From Bacteroidales bacterium (lineage in GTDB: Bacteria; Bacteroidota; Bacteroidia; Bacteroidales; UBA1402), in contig DOBD01000058.1 of NCBI GenBank assembly GCA_003506275.1, positions 7,359 through 14,168 on the forward strand: 6,810 bases of DNA, in the 5' to 3' direction. The notes under the pieces are model-generated. The model was not told where the DNA came from, searched no databases, and saw only the letters and a list, made by a program, of their open reading frames with translations. Every line of letters starts with the position of its first letter. Within the stretch, counting starts at the first letter, position 1. Below, in pieces: positions 1 through 6,376 of this stretch. The translations under genes were made by a program, and so were the position numbers.

Positions 1-767
1 CAACAACTATTGGATTTATCGGTGGTGGACGCATCACCCGTATTTTTCTTCAGGCTTTTGCCAACGAACACGTGACGTTCCAATCGGTGGTGGTTTACGA
101 CCCCAACGCCGAAACACTCAACGCGTTGAAATCGCGTTACCCCTTCATGACCGCAGGGAGTTTGGAGCAGGCTGCCAGCCAATCGGTTGTTTTTCTTGCG
201 GTTCACCCGCCAGTCATGATGGAGACGCTTGGCCTTATCGCAGGAAACGTGTCAGAGAGTACGATGGTCATTTCCCTGGCTCCAAAAATCAGCTTGTCTG
301 TGCTGGCTTCCAGGTTGAAGACCAAACGCCTTGCCCGTATGATTCCCAACGCAACGTCTTACCTCAACGACGGCTACAATCCCATTACTTTCGGCCCTGA
401 CGTACGTGAATCGGAGAAGGCGCCGGTGCGCAACCTGTTGATGACATTGGGCGACTTGTTTGAGACCGAGGAGTCAAAATTGGAAGCCTATGCCATCACG
501 TCTGCCATGTTGCCCACGTATTTTTGGTTTCAGTTCAAGGCGATGGAGGACATCGCTCAACAGATGGGACTAACCCCCGAGGAGGCCTCTGTGACTGTGA
601 TGACAACCCTAAAAAAAGCCCTTCACTTTTATGGAGCCTCTGGTCTGACCACGGCTGAGGCCATGGATTTGATACCGGTCAAGCCTATTGGTGAACACCA
701 GGAGCAAATCATTGATTTTTACCAAACCAAACTGCTAGGGCTGCACGAAAAGATCAAACCCCAGTAA
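1..767 (+). CDS. ProC-like NAD(P)-binding oxidoreductase in the arsenic operon (5' partial)
   Basis: The gene is cut by the window start; the open frame begins at nucleotide 3 and gives 254 residues, so probably only a few N-terminal residues are missing. A GTG at 72 is not the start, because the dinucleotide-binding loop GFIGGGR (visible residues 4-10, GxxGxG) lies upstream of it in frame. The order matches pyrroline-5-carboxylate reductases: Rossmann domain, then HPP at 68-70 where ProC usually has KPQ, then IPNAT at 114-118 where ProC has MPNTP, then a helical dimerisation domain. The ProC signatures that bind substrate are degenerate: SAMLPTY stands where GSGPAY is expected (about 167-173), and VKPIGEH where SPGGTT is expected (about 226-232). 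It is therefore probably not a true proline-biosynthesis enzyme. It ends 42 bases before arsC on the same strand with no visible promoter between them, suggesting cotranscription. The fold assignment is firm; substrate and role are unknown. Confidence 0.8.
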   Translation, partial: TTIGFIGGGRITRIFLQAFANEHVTFQSVVVYDPNAETLNALKSRYPFMTAGSLEQAASQSVVFLAVHPPVMMETLGLIAGNVSESTMVISLAPKISLSVLASRLKTKRLARMIPNATSYLNDGYNPITFGPDVRESEKAPVRNLLMTLGDLFETEESKLEAYAITSAMLPTYFWFQFKAMEDIAQQMGLTPEEASVTVMTTLKKALHFYGASGLTTAEAMDLIPVKPIGEHQEQIIDFYQTKLLGLHEKIKPQ

Positions 768-809
768 ACAATCGAATTTAGTTAACAATGAATCCCAACA
801 CATAAACCA

Positions 810-1241
810 ATGAAGGTACTCATTCTTTGCACCGGCAACAGTTGCCGCAGCCAAATGGCCCATGGTTTTTTACAGTCGTTTGATCCCAACCTGACTGTCT
901 GTTCAGCTGGCACAGAAGCCTCGGGCAAACTCAACCCCAAGGCCGTTGAGGTCATGAAAGAGGTCGGTATTGATATCAGTCACCACACGTCTGATTCGGT
1001 CGAGTTGTACCTGGATCAGACCTGGGATTACGTAATTACCGTTTGTGGAGGCGCCAACGAGAATTGCCCGGCTTTCCTGGGCAAGGTCAAGCACCGCCTG
1101 CACATCGGCTTTGACGATCCCAGCCACGCCGTTGGCAGCGATGCATTTATCCAGCGCGAATTCATTCGGGTAAGGGATGAAATCAAGGACGGTTTCCGGC
1201 GTTTCTACGATGAGGTGCTGAAACCGTCGATGAAGGCTTGA
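810..1241 (+). CDS. arsC: Arsenate reductase, thioredoxin-coupled (LMW phosphatase-like) type
   Basis: A 143-residue cytoplasmic enzyme that reduces arsenate to arsenite. The N-terminal P-loop CTGNSCRS (residues 7-14) is the CX5R phosphatase-like anion-binding loop, with nucleophile Cys7 and Arg13. Cys79 and Cys86 in VCGGANENC have the seven-residue spacing of the Cys82/Cys89 redox relay in Staphylococcus aureus ArsC. FDDP at 101-104 matches the conserved general-acid region. All three catalytic cysteines are present, so the enzyme should be active and recycled by thioredoxin rather than glutaredoxin. This is not the ArsC family of E. coli plasmid R773. The ATG at 810 follows an A-rich leader without a Shine-Dalgarno sequence. 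The stop codon overlaps the first possible arsM start in TGATG, so the two are probably translationally coupled. A fuller-length alternative start is not seen. Confidence 0.95.
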   Translation: MKVLILCTGNSCRSQMAHGFLQSFDPNLTVCSAGTEASGKLNPKAVEVMKEVGIDISHHTSDSVELYLDQTWDYVITVCGGANENCPAFLGKVKHRLHIGFDDPSHAVGSDAFIQREFIRVRDEIKDGFRRFYDEVLKPSMKA

Positions 1242-2098
1242 TGCCTGTTTCTCGTGACGTAAAAATGACCAAGAATGCAAAAAAGATTCAGATGAAACCG
1301 GAAGACATCAAAGGCCTTGTCAAAGACAAGTACGGACGTATTGCTACAGAAACAACCAAACCAGCCTCTTCAGGCTGTTGTAGGCCAAAAGGCTGCTGCG
1401 ATGCCTTGGAATTCAGTATGATAGGCGACGAATACAAGAATGTGAAGGGGTATAATCCCGATGCCGATTTAGGTCTAGGCTGTGGCTTGCCCACCCAATA
1501 CGCTGGCATCAAGCCCGGTGACCATGTATTGGATCTTGGCAGCGGAGCCGGTAATGATTGTTTTGTGGCCCGTGCCATCGTCGGGGCAGAGGGTTGGGTG
1601 ACGGGATTGGATTTTACGGAGGCCATGGTATCGAAAGCCACGTCCAACGCCCAAAAGTTAGGATACGAAAACCTTACCTTTGTCCTTGGTGACATTGAGC
1701 ACATGCCTTTACCCGATGAGGCCTTCGATGTGGTGATCTCCAACTGTGTCCTCAACCTGGTCCCCGACAAGCGGAAAGCCTTTGCCGAGGTCTGGAGGGT
1801 CCTGAAGCCAGGCGGGCATTTTTGCGTGTCCGATGTGGTGCTGGTCGGAACACTACCTGAAGGGCTTTCGAATGCAGCGGAATTGTATGTGGGCTGTGTG
1901 GCCGGTGCCCTCCAACAGGAACAGTACCTCGATATCATTCGAGGACAAGGATTTGTCGACGTGACCGTGCACAAGCAAAAAGCCATCAGTATCCCCGAAG
2001 AGGTGTTGAACAGGTATGTGTCTCCAGCCGAAAAAACGGTTTTAGCTGATGGTGCCCATGGGATTTTCAGTATCACCGTGACAGCTTTTAAGTCGTAA
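1241..2098 (+). CDS. arsM: Arsenite S-adenosylmethionine methyltransferase
   Basis: A class I SAM-dependent methyltransferase that methylates As(III) to mono-, di- and trimethyl arsenicals. With the ATG at 1241 it has 285 residues, usual for ArsM. The SAM site is clear: DLGSGAGND (98-106), the acidic residue of GLDFTEAM (D124), and GDIEHMPL (150-157). The three cysteines that bind As(III) in characterised ArsM enzymes are present: Cys81 in GLGCGLP, Cys169 in SNCVLNL and Cys219 in VGCVAGA. The N-terminal extension carries two extra Cys pairs (46-47 and 52-53). The ATG at 1241 overlaps the arsC stop (TGATG) and an AAGG lies a few bases upstream. In-frame ATGs at 1265 and 1292 are also possible, the last starting at MKPEDIKGL, where many homologues seem to begin. 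Acr3 follows after 19 bases. Confidence 0.95.
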   Translation: MPVSRDVKMTKNAKKIQMKPEDIKGLVKDKYGRIATETTKPASSGCCRPKGCCDALEFSMIGDEYKNVKGYNPDADLGLGCGLPTQYAGIKPGDHVLDLGSGAGNDCFVARAIVGAEGWVTGLDFTEAMVSKATSNAQKLGYENLTFVLGDIEHMPLPDEAFDVVISNCVLNLVPDKRKAFAEVWRVLKPGGHFCVSDVVLVGTLPEGLSNAAELYVGCVAGALQQEQYLDIIRGQGFVDVTVHKQKAISIPEEVLNRYVSPAEKTVLADGAHGIFSITVTAFKS

Positions 2099-2117
2099 AA
2101 AAACACGAACAAAACAG

Positions 2118-3179
2118 ATGAAAAAGAAGACCCAACCCACCATGTCCTTTTTTGACCGCTACCTCACTCTTTGGGTGACGTTGTGCATCATCGCCGGTAT
2201 CGCCATCGGGAAGTGGTTGCCCATGGTGCCTGACGCCTTGGGCCAACTTGAGTACGCCAACGTGTCCATCCCCATCGCCCTCCTTATCTGGATCATGATT
2301 TTTCCCATGATGCTCAAGATAGACTTTGGCAGCATCGTCAACGCGTTCAAGAACCCCAAAGGGTTGACTGTCACCCTGGTGGTCAATTGGTTGATCAAGC
2401 CCTTCACCATGTTTGGCATTGCCTGGCTGTTTTTCTTTGTGGTGTTCAAAACACTCATACCCGAAGCGTTGGCTCATGAATACCTGGCAGGCGCCGTGTT
2501 GTTGGGGGCTGCACCCTGTACGGCCATGGTCTTTGTGTGGAGCCACCTGACGAAAGGTAACCCAGCTTACACATTGGTGCAAGTGGCTGTCAACGACCTG
2601 GTTATCCTGGTAGCTTTTATTCCCATTGTCAGTCTCCTGCTAGGTGTCAGCGGCATCGCCATTCCCTGGGATACCCTGTTGCTGTCAGTGATTTTGTTTG
2701 TGGTCATTCCGCTGGTCTCGGCCATGATTACCCGCCGGTTGGTGATCAAACGCAAGGGGTTGGCCTGGTTTGAGCAGACCTTTCTGAAAGCCTTTACCGG
2801 CACCACCATCGGTGGATTGTTGCTCACCCTGATCATTATTTTTTCATTTCAAGGCGAAGTCATCCTGCACAATCCGTTCAGCATCCTGCTGATTGCTGTC
2901 CCGTTGACCCTGCAAACCTTTCTGGTTTTCGGTGTCGGGTATGGTTGGGCGTATCGCTGGAAACTGCCGCACGATGTGGCCGCACCGGCTGCCCTCATCG
3001 GTGCCAGCAACTTCTTCGAGCTAGCCGTGGCCGTGGCCATCGTGCTGTTTGGGTTTGATTCAGGCGCCACGCTGGTCACGGTGGTGGGCGTGTTGGTCGA
3101 GGTTCCCCTCATGCTGACCCTGGTTCGCTTGGCCAACAAAACCAGACCTGCGTTTCTCAGCCGTTCCAGCCGTTCCTGA
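2118..3179 (+). CDS. acr3: ACR3-family arsenite efflux permease
   Basis: A 353-residue inner-membrane arsenite exporter of the ACR3 (bile acid/arsenite transporter) family, often annotated arsB although it is unrelated to the ArsB of plasmid R773. It shows about ten hydrophobic segments, starting near FDRYLTLWVTLCIIAGIAIG. Two hallmark residues are in place: the cysteine of GAAPCTAMVFVWSH (Cys134) and the glutamate of GASNFFELAVAVA (Glu301), both needed for As(III) transport in studied ACR3 proteins. IFPMMLKIDF near residues 61-70 is also typical. The ATG at 2118 follows an A-rich stretch 19 bases after arsM, so it is surely in the same transcript. Its role is to expel the arsenite made by ArsC. 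A second in-frame ATG at 2142 (residue 9) is possible, but the membrane part is unaffected. No ATPase partner (ArsA) is present. Confidence 0.95.
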   Translation: MKKKTQPTMSFFDRYLTLWVTLCIIAGIAIGKWLPMVPDALGQLEYANVSIPIALLIWIMIFPMMLKIDFGSIVNAFKNPKGLTVTLVVNWLIKPFTMFGIAWLFFFVVFKTLIPEALAHEYLAGAVLLGAAPCTAMVFVWSHLTKGNPAYTLVQVAVNDLVILVAFIPIVSLLLGVSGIAIPWDTLLLSVILFVVIPLVSAMITRRLVIKRKGLAWFEQTFLKAFTGTTIGGLLLTLIIIFSFQGEVILHNPFSILLIAVPLTLQTFLVFGVGYGWAYRWKLPHDVAAPAALIGASNFFELAVAVAIVLFGFDSGATLVTVVGVLVEVPLMLTLVRLANKTRPAFLSRSSRS

Positions 3180-3192
3180 AGGGCGGTTGGAA
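3164..3192. terminator. Candidate stem-loop between convergent acr3 and GH43 genes
   Basis: TTCCAGCCG (3164-3172) can pair with CGGTTGGAA (3184-3192), a nine-base stem with one G-T wobble. The 11-base loop could add a few more pairs. The hairpin covers the acr3 stop codon and ends four bases before the GH43 stop. Its place between two converging genes fits a bidirectional transcription end. Neither strand has a T-run after it, so a standard intrinsic terminator is not shown and the call is tentative. Confidence 0.4.
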
Positions 3193-3196
3193 TCAA

Positions 3197-4774
3197 TCAG
3201 TCGTACGTCAAGTAATCGACATCCACAAAGCCGCTTTCTCCCAGGTCGTTGAAACTGTACAGGCCGATGCGGTCACCGCGGTAGTTGCCCCAAACCAGTT
3301 GATAGGGTTCACCAAACGGTACGAACGTTTGACCATCCAGGCTGTATTGAAACTGTGACAACCCATCGAGCCCCCAGGTGGAACGCAGCCAAAGGGTTGG
3401 TTGCGCGACAGGAATGCCACGGTTGATGACGCCGTTCTTCCGGTATTCCAGCCAACAACCATCCGTCTCTTTGGTCAAGCCGATGGCTGCGTGTTGAGAA
3501 GACAGGTGGCAGAGGCCGGCTTTCTGTCCGAGCGTCATGCCTGCTATATCCAGTTTAACCGTAACGGTGTTGCTTGATGTTCGAAAACTGCGTTGTGTCA
3601 GTGTATTGCCAGCCTTGGTCACGTCGTTGGCCACCAGTGGACGAAAGGCTTTCAGTCGCAACCAGCCCTGTCGTTCGTTCAACGTGAACATGTCAGCACG
3701 GGGCTGGTAGTGCCATTGCCATTGAGGGCCAAGCACCGCTGTCTCAAATGCGTCGGAACGACTCAATCCAACCTTTTTGGTCTTTTTGGCCGGCATCTTG
3801 CCCGACCATTGCATGGTGCCCACCCCGTTGGGCGTCAGGGCTCCGGGAATGGGCCATTCATCCACCCAGGTGACAGGTAATAAGCTGACGATGCGCCCGC
3901 TCCAATCGCCTGAGCCGTGGTGGGTGAGGAAGTACCAGGCATCGTCAGCCCCCTGGATGATGCCGCCCTGGTTGGGTTCATTGGCTTCCAGGCTCGCCAA
4001 GGCCAACTGCCGTTCCTCGTCGTAGGGCCCCCATAAGGAACGCGCGCGTTTGGCCATCACGTACCGGCCTATCCCGTTTTTGTGTTCGCTGAAAATCAGG
4101 TAATACCAATCACCTACTTTGATCAATTTGCTGGCTTCCCGGCCGTTTCCCTCATTGATGAGCACGGCTGAAGCGTTGTCCAGTCGAGTGCCGTCGGGGG
4201 ACAGTTTGAACAGGTAGGTTTTATACCCGCCGGCGAAATGCGTGCCGACAAAGCAGGCCTGACCATCCTCGTCCCATAGGACGGTACAGTCATCCCAGCC
4301 CGGTTCGTCAAGGAGGTGGGTCAGTGGTGCCCAGGGCCCGATTGCATGAGGGGCGCTGGTCATGAAGTACCCTTCGTCGGGGGTACCGAAAAACAGGTAA
4401 AACCGTTGGTTGTGGTAGCGCAATGTGCCTGCCCAAATCCCTCTGGCCGGACGGTTCATGCGTTTCCAGCTCAGTTCAGGCCCTATTTGGGTGAGGTCTT
4501 CAACGATGTTGGTGCAGTATTCCCAATTGACCAGGTCTTTGGAATGCAACAGGGTCATCCCTGGTGAATATTGAAAGGTGGATGATATGGCGTAGAAATC
4601 ATCGCCCACGCGGATGCAGTCGATGTCGCTGAAGTCGGCCGGGATGATGGGATTCTGGAAGGTGCCATTGCCCTGGTCGCCCCAGGTGGTCCAATGTCCC
4701 CACAAACGGGACGATTGAGCACTCAATGAAAGACTTAGGCTCAGGATGGGTAACAGGAGGTACTTTTTTATCAT
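3197..4774 (-). CDS. Secreted glycoside hydrolase family 43 (beta-xylosidase/arabinofuranosidase-like)
   Basis: A 525-residue exported enzyme likely to cleave xylose or arabinose residues from plant or algal polysaccharide. A signal peptide, MIKKYLLLPILSLSLSLSAQ, is followed by a five-bladed GH43 propeller (about 41-310). The three acidic catalytic residues can be placed by motif: Asp50 in PADFSDID (base), Asp162 in GWDDCTVLWDEDG (pKa modulator) and Glu213 in GREASKLIK (acid). The second domain (about 337-525) resembles the beta-xylosidase C-terminal concanavalin-like domain and ends in GFVDVDYL. The style recalls GH43 subfamily 12, but this was not tested. The ATG at 4774 is preferred over an in-frame TTG at 4792 because it starts directly at the signal peptide, and because a promoter-like element at 4798-4805 would place transcription start near the TTG. 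No SusC/SusD pair is nearby, so it is not in a visible polysaccharide locus. Confidence 0.9.
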   Translation of the reverse strand: MIKKYLLLPILSLSLSLSAQSSRLWGHWTTWGDQGNGTFQNPIIPADFSDIDCIRVGDDFYAISSTFQYSPGMTLLHSKDLVNWEYCTNIVEDLTQIGPELSWKRMNRPARGIWAGTLRYHNQRFYLFFGTPDEGYFMTSAPHAIGPWAPLTHLLDEPGWDDCTVLWDEDGQACFVGTHFAGGYKTYLFKLSPDGTRLDNASAVLINEGNGREASKLIKVGDWYYLIFSEHKNGIGRYVMAKRARSLWGPYDEERQLALASLEANEPNQGGIIQGADDAWYFLTHHGSGDWSGRIVSLLPVTWVDEWPIPGALTPNGVGTMQWSGKMPAKKTKKVGLSRSDAFETAVLGPQWQWHYQPRADMFTLNERQGWLRLKAFRPLVANDVTKAGNTLTQRSFRTSSNTVTVKLDIAGMTLGQKAGLCHLSSQHAAIGLTKETDGCWLEYRKNGVINRGIPVAQPTLWLRSTWGLDGLSQFQYSLDGQTFVPFGEPYQLVWGNYRGDRIGLYSFNDLGESGFVDVDYLTYD

Positions 4775-4797
4775 GATGCTACGGTTGGTCAACGTCT

Positions 4798-4805
4798 CAA
4801 AAATA
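4798..4805 (-). promoter_or_regulatory. Candidate Bacteroidota -7 element for the GH43 gene
   Basis: Read on the minus strand this is TATTTTTG, an exact match to the Bacteroidota -7 consensus TAnnTTTG. It lies 23 bases before the GH43 ATG, giving a short leader of roughly 17 bases. No TTTG stands at the usual distance upstream for a -33 element, so the match is only half of a full promoter. Confidence 0.5.
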
Positions 4806-4849
4806 CGTTTTTTTTGTGGACCTATGGGCCCTGTTTGCTGCCACCTGCC

Positions 4850-4857
4850 TATCTTTG
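4850..4857 (+). promoter_or_regulatory. Candidate Bacteroidota -7 element for the SMR gene
   Basis: TATCTTTG matches TAnnTTTG exactly and would start transcription around 4863-4866, leaving a leader of about 45 bases before the ATG at 4910. A TTTG at 4834-4837 could be the -33 element, but the 12-base gap is shorter than the roughly 20 expected. The last four bases of the element are also the start of a tandem repeat. Confidence 0.5.
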
Positions 4858-4887
4858 CCTCAAACAGCGCTTTGCCTCGAACAATGC
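4854..4887 (+). repeat. Imperfect 17-base tandem repeat in the SMR leader
   Basis: TTTGCCTCAAACAGCGC (4854-4870) is followed directly by TTTGCCTCGAACAATGC (4871-4887), 14 of 17 positions identical. The first copy overlaps the candidate -7 element and the second lies in the predicted 5' leader. A shorter TTTGC also occurs at 4834. The arrangement could be a pair of binding sites for a regulator or a chance small duplication. Confidence 0.6.
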
Positions 4888-4909
4888 ATTACATAAAACA
4901 ACCAGCACG

Positions 4910-5236
4910 ATGAATTGGATACTGTTGACCATAGCCGGATTATTTGAAGTGGGCTTTACCTTTTGTCTGGGCAAAGCCAGGGGGGCAGCCGGCTCCGAGA
5001 TGTACCTGTGGTACGGGGGCTTCCTCCTTTCGCTGACGCTCAGCATGGTCTTACTCATCAAGGCCACCCAGACGTTGCCCTTGGGTACAGCTTATGCCGT
5101 ATGGACGGGCATTGGTGCCATCGGTACGGTGTTGGTGGGTATTTTCGTTTTCAAGGAACCGGCTACTTTCTGGCGGTTGCTTTTCCTTACGACCCTGATC
5201 GCTTCCATTGTGGGGTTGAAAGTGGTATCTGAATAA
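4910..5236 (+). CDS. Small multidrug resistance protein, Gdx/SugE type (probable guanidinium exporter)
   Basis: A 108-residue inner-membrane protein with four hydrophobic helices (about 2-20, 33-51, 58-80, 86-104), the standard size and layout of the SMR family, which works as an antiparallel dimer driven by protons. Glu13 in AGLFEVGF is the central proton and substrate site. LPLGTAYAVWTGIGA (57-70) with the following KEPA (82-85) is typical of the Gdx/SugE branch, which exports guanidinium, rather than the EmrE branch that exports large aromatic cations. Position 16 is Phe where characterised Gdx proteins have Trp. The ATG at 4910 begins at the first helix; a longer frame back to a TTG at 4814 adds a tail without family resemblance and crosses the predicted promoter, so it was refused. 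It is a single gene rather than a heterodimeric pair. No guanidine riboswitch was recognised upstream. Confidence 0.9.
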   Translation: MNWILLTIAGLFEVGFTFCLGKARGAAGSEMYLWYGGFLLSLTLSMVLLIKATQTLPLGTAYAVWTGIGAIGTVLVGIFVFKEPATFWRLLFLTTLIASIVGLKVVSE

Positions 5237-5306
5237 AATAGAACCGTTCAGCCCCCTCATTCAACAACTCAGCGATAATTCTTTTCAACCAACGAGGGTA
5301 GCCCTT

Positions 5307-5313
5307 TACTTTG
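5307..5313 (+). promoter_or_regulatory. Weak -7-like element before the histidine kinase
   Basis: TACTTTG resembles TAnnTTTG but is one base short. It lies 25 bases before the kinase ATG in the 102-base gap after the SMR gene, where no other promoter-like match was found. No TTTG is seen at the -33 position. The kinase may instead be read through from the SMR promoter. Confidence 0.2.
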
Positions 5314-5338
5314 ACGCTTGTTAAAACCCCATACACTT

Positions 5339-6376
5339 ATGAACAAGCTCATATCTAAAAAAAATGCCTGGCTGCTGATATCGGCCGGCGTCCTGGTTTT
5401 CTGTCTTGGAGCAGCCATGCTCCGTAAGGCCATGATAACAGGCGATCCTTTTCACATCACCGTAATTCCAACGTTCATCACCATGCTGCTGACTGCCGGT
5501 GGTATCGGCGGATTGGTCATACTCCTGCTCAAACGAGCCCAACGGTACTCGTCTGCCCAACTGGTCAAACGGATGATTCCAACACTGTTGCTGTTTTACC
5601 TGGGTGCCACCCTCATTGCCAACCTGGCCATCGCCCTGAGCACGGCCTGCTGGTTTGTCTGCATCGGCAGGCCCTTTTCCGAGTATTGGCTACACCTGCG
5701 TTTGTATGAACTGCCCTTTGCCGGATTCGGTTTCTTTTTTTGGTTGCTGTGCTTTACCATCGGTTTTGTGTATGTGCTCTGGCATAAATCGGTCAAGAAG
5801 GAACAACAACTCAGGGAGGAAAATCTACGCTACAAGTACCAGAACCTCAAGGCCCAGGTCAATCCCCATTTCCTGTTCAACAGCCTGAACACACTTTCAG
5901 CTTTGGTGGAAACTCAGGCAGAAGTCGCCGGGCTCTTTATTTCCCGCTTGTCCTCCATTTATCGCTATATTCTGGAAAATGCTCCCAGGGACAAGGTGCC
6001 CCTGAAGGAGGAGTTGGCCTTTCTGGGGGATTATTTTTTCTTGCACCAGGTGCGGGATGATCGAAAAATCCAGCTTTCTGTCGCCGTGGAGCACCCCGAG
6101 GACTTTGAGATCCTCCCGGTCTCGCTTCAGATTCTTCTCGAGAATGCTGTCAAGCACAATATGGCCACGCGGGATCAGCCCCTACGTATCCGGGTGTTCA
6201 CCGAAGGTGCTTACATCGTGGTTTGCAATAATATTCAAAGAATGGCAACCCAGCTTCCCTCAACCCGTACGGGACTGGCCAATTTGCGCGAGCGGGTGCG
6301 TCTGGCGACAGGGAAGCCCCTGATCGTGGAGGAAACTGAGCAACAATTCATCGTGAAAATTCCGCTGATATCATGA
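5339..6376 (+). CDS. LytS/YehU-class membrane sensor histidine kinase
   Basis: A 345-residue inner-membrane histidine kinase that would phosphorylate the response regulator encoded next. Four hydrophobic helices are visible (about 10-27, 40-67, 79-110 and 124-150) without a large periplasmic domain, so the signal is probably sensed in or at the membrane. A short charged linker leads to the His_kinase domain (PF06580 type) with QVNPHFLFNSLN, where His177 is the likely phosphorylated residue. The ATP-binding half has LLENAVKHN (Asn269), VCNN and TGLANLRERV, as is usual for this class, which lacks the canonical DxGxG form. The ATG at 5339 is chosen over the in-frame TTG at 5318, which lies in the likely leader. 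The stop overlaps the regulator start (ATGA), showing a coupled pair. The signal sensed is unknown, and the preceding SMR gene on the same strand is only a possible target or partner. Confidence 0.92.
   Translation: MNKLISKKNAWLLISAGVLVFCLGAAMLRKAMITGDPFHITVIPTFITMLLTAGGIGGLVILLLKRAQRYSSAQLVKRMIPTLLLFYLGATLIANLAIALSTACWFVCIGRPFSEYWLHLRLYELPFAGFGFFFWLLCFTIGFVYVLWHKSVKKEQQLREENLRYKYQNLKAQVNPHFLFNSLNTLSALVETQAEVAGLFISRLSSIYRYILENAPRDKVPLKEELAFLGDYFFLHQVRDDRKIQLSVAVEHPEDFEILPVSLQILLENAVKHNMATRDQPLRIRVFTEGAYIVVCNNIQRMATQLPSTRTGLANLRERVRLATGKPLIVEETEQQFIVKIPLIS

Noticed and set aside
788..805. Five-codon open frame (MNPNT) ending just before arsC, a possible leader peptide.
   Set aside because: It is too short to distinguish from chance, has no ribosome binding site and no attenuator-like hairpin around it.
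1288..2112. Long minus-strand open frame (274 codons) opposite arsM.
   Set aside because: It lies wholly across a well-supported methyltransferase gene, has low-complexity composition and no recognisable domain, so it is a shadow.
2088..2582. Minus-strand open frame rich in His, Gly and Asp opposite acr3.
   Set aside because: The composition is what the complement of a hydrophobic membrane-protein gene produces; no domain or promoter is seen.
4814..4909. N-terminal extension of the SMR gene from a TTG start.
   Set aside because: The added residues do not resemble SMR proteins and the extension would run across the predicted promoter; the ATG at 4910 gives the standard 108 residues.
4858..4909. 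Possible guanidine riboswitch before the Gdx-type exporter.
   Set aside because: The predicted leader is only about 45 bases and shows no paired hairpins with ACGR loops or the longer ykkC layout; a single ACGA near the start lacks a stem.
5292..5306. Small hairpin AGGG-TAG-CCCT after the SMR gene as a terminator.
   Set aside because: The stem is only four pairs, lies far from the SMR stop and has no T-run.
6280..6309. Apparent loss of the canonical GxG motif in the kinase ATP-binding domain (TRTGLANLRERV).
   Set aside because: LytS/YehU-class kinases vary here and the GL-N-RERV core is present, so inactivation is not supported.
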